This document shows, one piece after another, positions 62,266 through 64,000 of a stretch of DNA of 64,000 nt. The translations under genes were made by a program, and so were the position numbers. The DNA lies in contig NZ_LDNB01000012.1 of the NCBI RefSeq assembly GCF_001026695.1, forward strand, positions 553,378 through 617,377, in the 5' to 3' direction. The stretch's first letter is position 1, and the number at the start of each line of letters is the position of its first letter. The notes beneath the pieces are model-generated. The model was not told the origin of the DNA and made no database searches. It saw only the letters and a list, made by a program, of their open reading frames with translations. The stretch is from Neobacillus vireti. GTDB taxonomy: Bacteria > Bacillota > Bacilli > Bacillales > Cytobacillaceae.

Positions 62266-63151
62266 GTGAGTTCCCCCTTAAAGACCAGAATTTCCACCAT
62301 TTCCTCTCTTTGGCTGCGGCGACATCTCTAAAGCTTCCTAACATTTGCTGGAAAGCTCGTTCCCTTTGTGTAATTTCAAGCCGATATTGATTACGCTCTT
62401 CAACAAAGAATTCACGGTCAGTTGAAATAGCCTCAGTTAGACTTGAAATTTCGTTATTTGTTGTATCTGCATAATGAGATAACTCTTCAGAGGCTTCAGA
62501 CAGCTTCCTAGAAAGGGTATGAATCTCTTCGGAAGTCTCAATTGAAATATTAGCAATGCTGTTACTAAGGTATTGCAAAGAGTCAGCGGTCAACTCCAAA
62601 GATTTTTCAAATGTTTCGGTTAACTCCCCGATATCAGCTTGTGTGTTGGCTGTTGATTTGTAAATGGAATCTGACAGTGATTTCACCGTAATTAAGGTGC
62701 CTTTTGATATTTCTTTTTTCAGTTCGTCTACTACCTCTTTACGAATAACATTACGAATTTCATCCTTAACCTCATTTAAGAAATTTTTCTTGTACATTTC
62801 CATTGCCTCAAAAAATAGGTCAGCATTATTTGGTGCTGTTTCATCAACAGCGATTGGAGAAACCTTTTCAGCAATGATTTCTAGCGAAACTTCCGCTGGT
62901 TTTATGCTATTTTCACCCTCAGCCTTTTGTCCATTTTTCATTAATTTTCGTATCTGATCTTTACTTAACTTCTTGGTGGTCATTTGTTTTAGTTCTACAA
63001 GTTGGTCAATCAACAAATCTGAATAGATTCTTGCACCTTGTTTAGATCGGGGAATTTCTAACGTTTCATCAAAGTCTTTTTCCCATTGACGTAACGTCCC
63101 TGGTGCAATATTTATTTTTCTAGAAACTTCTTTTAAGGTATAGGTTTTCAT
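62252..63151 (-). CDS. MerR-HTH/coiled-coil protein, RacA neighbour (DUF3967-like)
   Basis: A 299-residue protein with a MerR-type HTH at the N-terminus (MKTYTLKEVSRKINIAPGTL), a middle linker and a long helical, coiled-coil region (about 120-285) ending in WWKFWSLRGN. It resembles the MerR/DUF3967 proteins of Bacillaceae and is organised like RacA with a longer coil. Its 3' end overlaps racA, so they are co-transcribed. I chose ATG 63151, nine bases after AGAGGA. Role in chromosome or plasmid organisation is inference. Confidence 0.7.
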   Translation of the reverse strand: MKTYTLKEVSRKINIAPGTLRQWEKDFDETLEIPRSKQGARIYSDLLIDQLVELKQMTTKKLSKDQIRKLMKNGQKAEGENSIKPAEVSLEIIAEKVSPIAVDETAPNNADLFFEAMEMYKKNFLNEVKDEIRNVIRKEVVDELKKEISKGTLITVKSLSDSIYKSTANTQADIGELTETFEKSLELTADSLQYLSNSIANISIETSEEIHTLSRKLSEASEELSHYADTTNNEISSLTEAISTDREFFVEERNQYRLEITQRERAFQQMLGSFRDVAAAKERKWWKFWSLRGNSHEYK

Positions 63152-63334
63152 TAAATACATTCCTCTCTATTGAATCTAGGAAATAATTTTCTTTGTGATA
63201 GTTATTCACCAACTGGTATCCCATTTTCCTGCCTATTGACAAAAGCTATCAAAACAAGACTGAAATCACGAAATAACAACATTTTCTTGCAAATTGAGCA
63301 ATATTAACTTCAGGAAAAAAAGTTAAAAAAACAT

Positions 63335-63363
63335 TTGACAAACCGACGGTCGGTTTGTAATAT
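63335..63363 (+). promoter_or_regulatory. Sigma-A promoter with TetR-type palindromic operator
   Basis: TTGACA (63335-63340) and TAATAT (63358-63363) are 17 bp apart. The spacer is filled by a palindrome with arms ACAAACCGAC and GTCGGTTTGT (63338-63347, 63349-63358, one central G). An ACCGAC/GTCGGT palindrome between the promoter boxes is typical for a TetR-family repressor. Confidence 0.75.
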
Positions 63364-63405
63364 TAATTTAGAACATATTGAAGGTGATAAGGGGAGGAAA
63401 CAAAG

Positions 63406-64000
63406 GTGAATGTTAATTCAAAAAAGAAATTGATTCAAACGATTGTGTTAAGTCTTGTGATTAATGGTGCCATTCCTGTTGTTGTTTATAATCTGCTTTT
63501 AAACTATTATTCAAGTTTTGTCTCGCTGCTAATTGCAACCTTGATTCCGTTGGGGGATAACCTGTATCATATTGTGAGGTATAAAAAGGCAGATGCGTTT
63601 GGTTTGTTTATGCTAACGGGGTTTGTATTAAGTTTACTGGCATTTGTGCTCGGTGGGAACGAAAGGCTCATTTTATTAAGGGAATCAATGGTAACCGGAT
63701 TATTAGGCCTAATCTTTATCGCCTCCTTGTTCTTTGCAAAGCCACTGATTTATCACTTCGCAATCAGATTTAGTGCCCAGGATCAGTCAGAAAAGAAGGG
63801 GCAATTTGCAAAGAATTGGGAGCTGCCATATTTTCGTTTTGTCTTGCGATTCATGACCGCTATTTGGGGCATTGCGCTTTTGGGTGAGGCTATAGTAAAA
63901 ATCATTCTTGTCTATGAACTTTCCATATCAGCCTTTTTAGCTATTTCACAATTAATTTTTTACGGTGTCATTGGTGCGGCGATTTTAATTACAATGGTGT
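63406..64000 (+). CDS. VC0807-like membrane protein (3' end outside window)
   Basis: Open from GTG 63406 (GGGGAGG upstream) to the window end, at least 198 residues. About five to six helices in a pattern like the VC0807 family (LIPLGDNLYHIVRYKKADAF, FRFVLRFMTAIWGIALLGEA). Members are of unknown function and often sit next to a TetR-type regulator; the operator upstream agrees. No N-terminal signal is seen. Confidence 0.7.
   Translation, partial: MNVNSKKKLIQTIVLSLVINGAIPVVVYNLLLNYYSSFVSLLIATLIPLGDNLYHIVRYKKADAFGLFMLTGFVLSLLAFVLGGNERLILLRESMVTGLLGLIFIASLFFAKPLIYHFAIRFSAQDQSEKKGQFAKNWELPYFRFVLRFMTAIWGIALLGEAIVKIILVYELSISAFLAISQLIFYGVIGAAILITMV

Overview
The window is AT-rich chromosomal DNA of an aerobic/facultative endospore-former of the Bacillaceae. 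Low-GC codon use, strong AAGGAGG ribosome sites, frequent TTG/GTG starts, and sporulation genes (sda, racA, a SpoIIIJ-type YidC, a YhcN/YlaJ lipoprotein, a spore-type Hsp20) point there. The gene mix, with selenoprotein formate dehydrogenase, mnmH, nitrate transporters and tyrosine catabolism, suggests a Neobacillus-like species; the genus is my inference. I see no rRNA, tRNA, CRISPR array, transposase or prophage.

Layout. 1-9 kb: the end of mnmH (tRNA 2-selenouridine synthase), the odhAB operon, divergent sda and an acyl-CoA ligase, a YhcN-type lipoprotein and yidC. 9-13 kb: pflB-pflA fermentation genes and a membrane-anchored cupredoxin. 13-19 kb: mprF, a D,D-carboxypeptidase, and a group of small spore-type genes around an Hsp20. 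19-26 kb: an ABC-F ATPase, a Sco protein, an LrgA/LrgB pair, and a MutS2-like ATPase behind a long leader with a 7-codon ORF and an intrinsic terminator. 26-36 kb: a two-PAS histidine kinase, a selenocysteine formate dehydrogenase with a bSECIS hairpin, a LysM-3D protein and two NarK-type transporters, one preceded by a perfect Fnr-type palindrome and one fused to a PAS domain. 36-46 kb: a KtrC-type K+ channel regulator, LTA synthase, a thermonuclease lipoprotein, a giant polytopic membrane protein and a CPA2 antiporter behind a four-arm attenuator-like leader. 46-54 kb: an ABC transporter of the TrpXYZ type next to hppD, fumarylacetoacetase and hmgA, which together form a homogentisate route for tyrosine; a short aromatic-rich ORF precedes the transporter. 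54-64 kb: a NUDIX hydrolase, aspartokinase, a BusR-like GntR-RCK_C regulator convergent with an OpuC/BusAB-type osmolyte importer, an M50 peptidase, a Gre-like protein, racA with a second MerR/coiled-coil gene, and a VC0807-type membrane protein behind a palindromic operator.

How they fit. Three themes recur. Selenium use: mnmH and a Sec-formate dehydrogenase. Low-oxygen life: pfl, fdhF, two narK genes and an Fnr site. Leader-based control: upstream ORFs or alternative hairpins before mutS2-like, the antiporter, the aromatic transporter and the Gre-like gene. Three kinds of dispersed repeat also occur; two copies of one family each start immediately after a TAG stop codon. The most interesting candidates for new biology are the MutS2-like leader, the antiporter leader and the transporter-PAS fusion.
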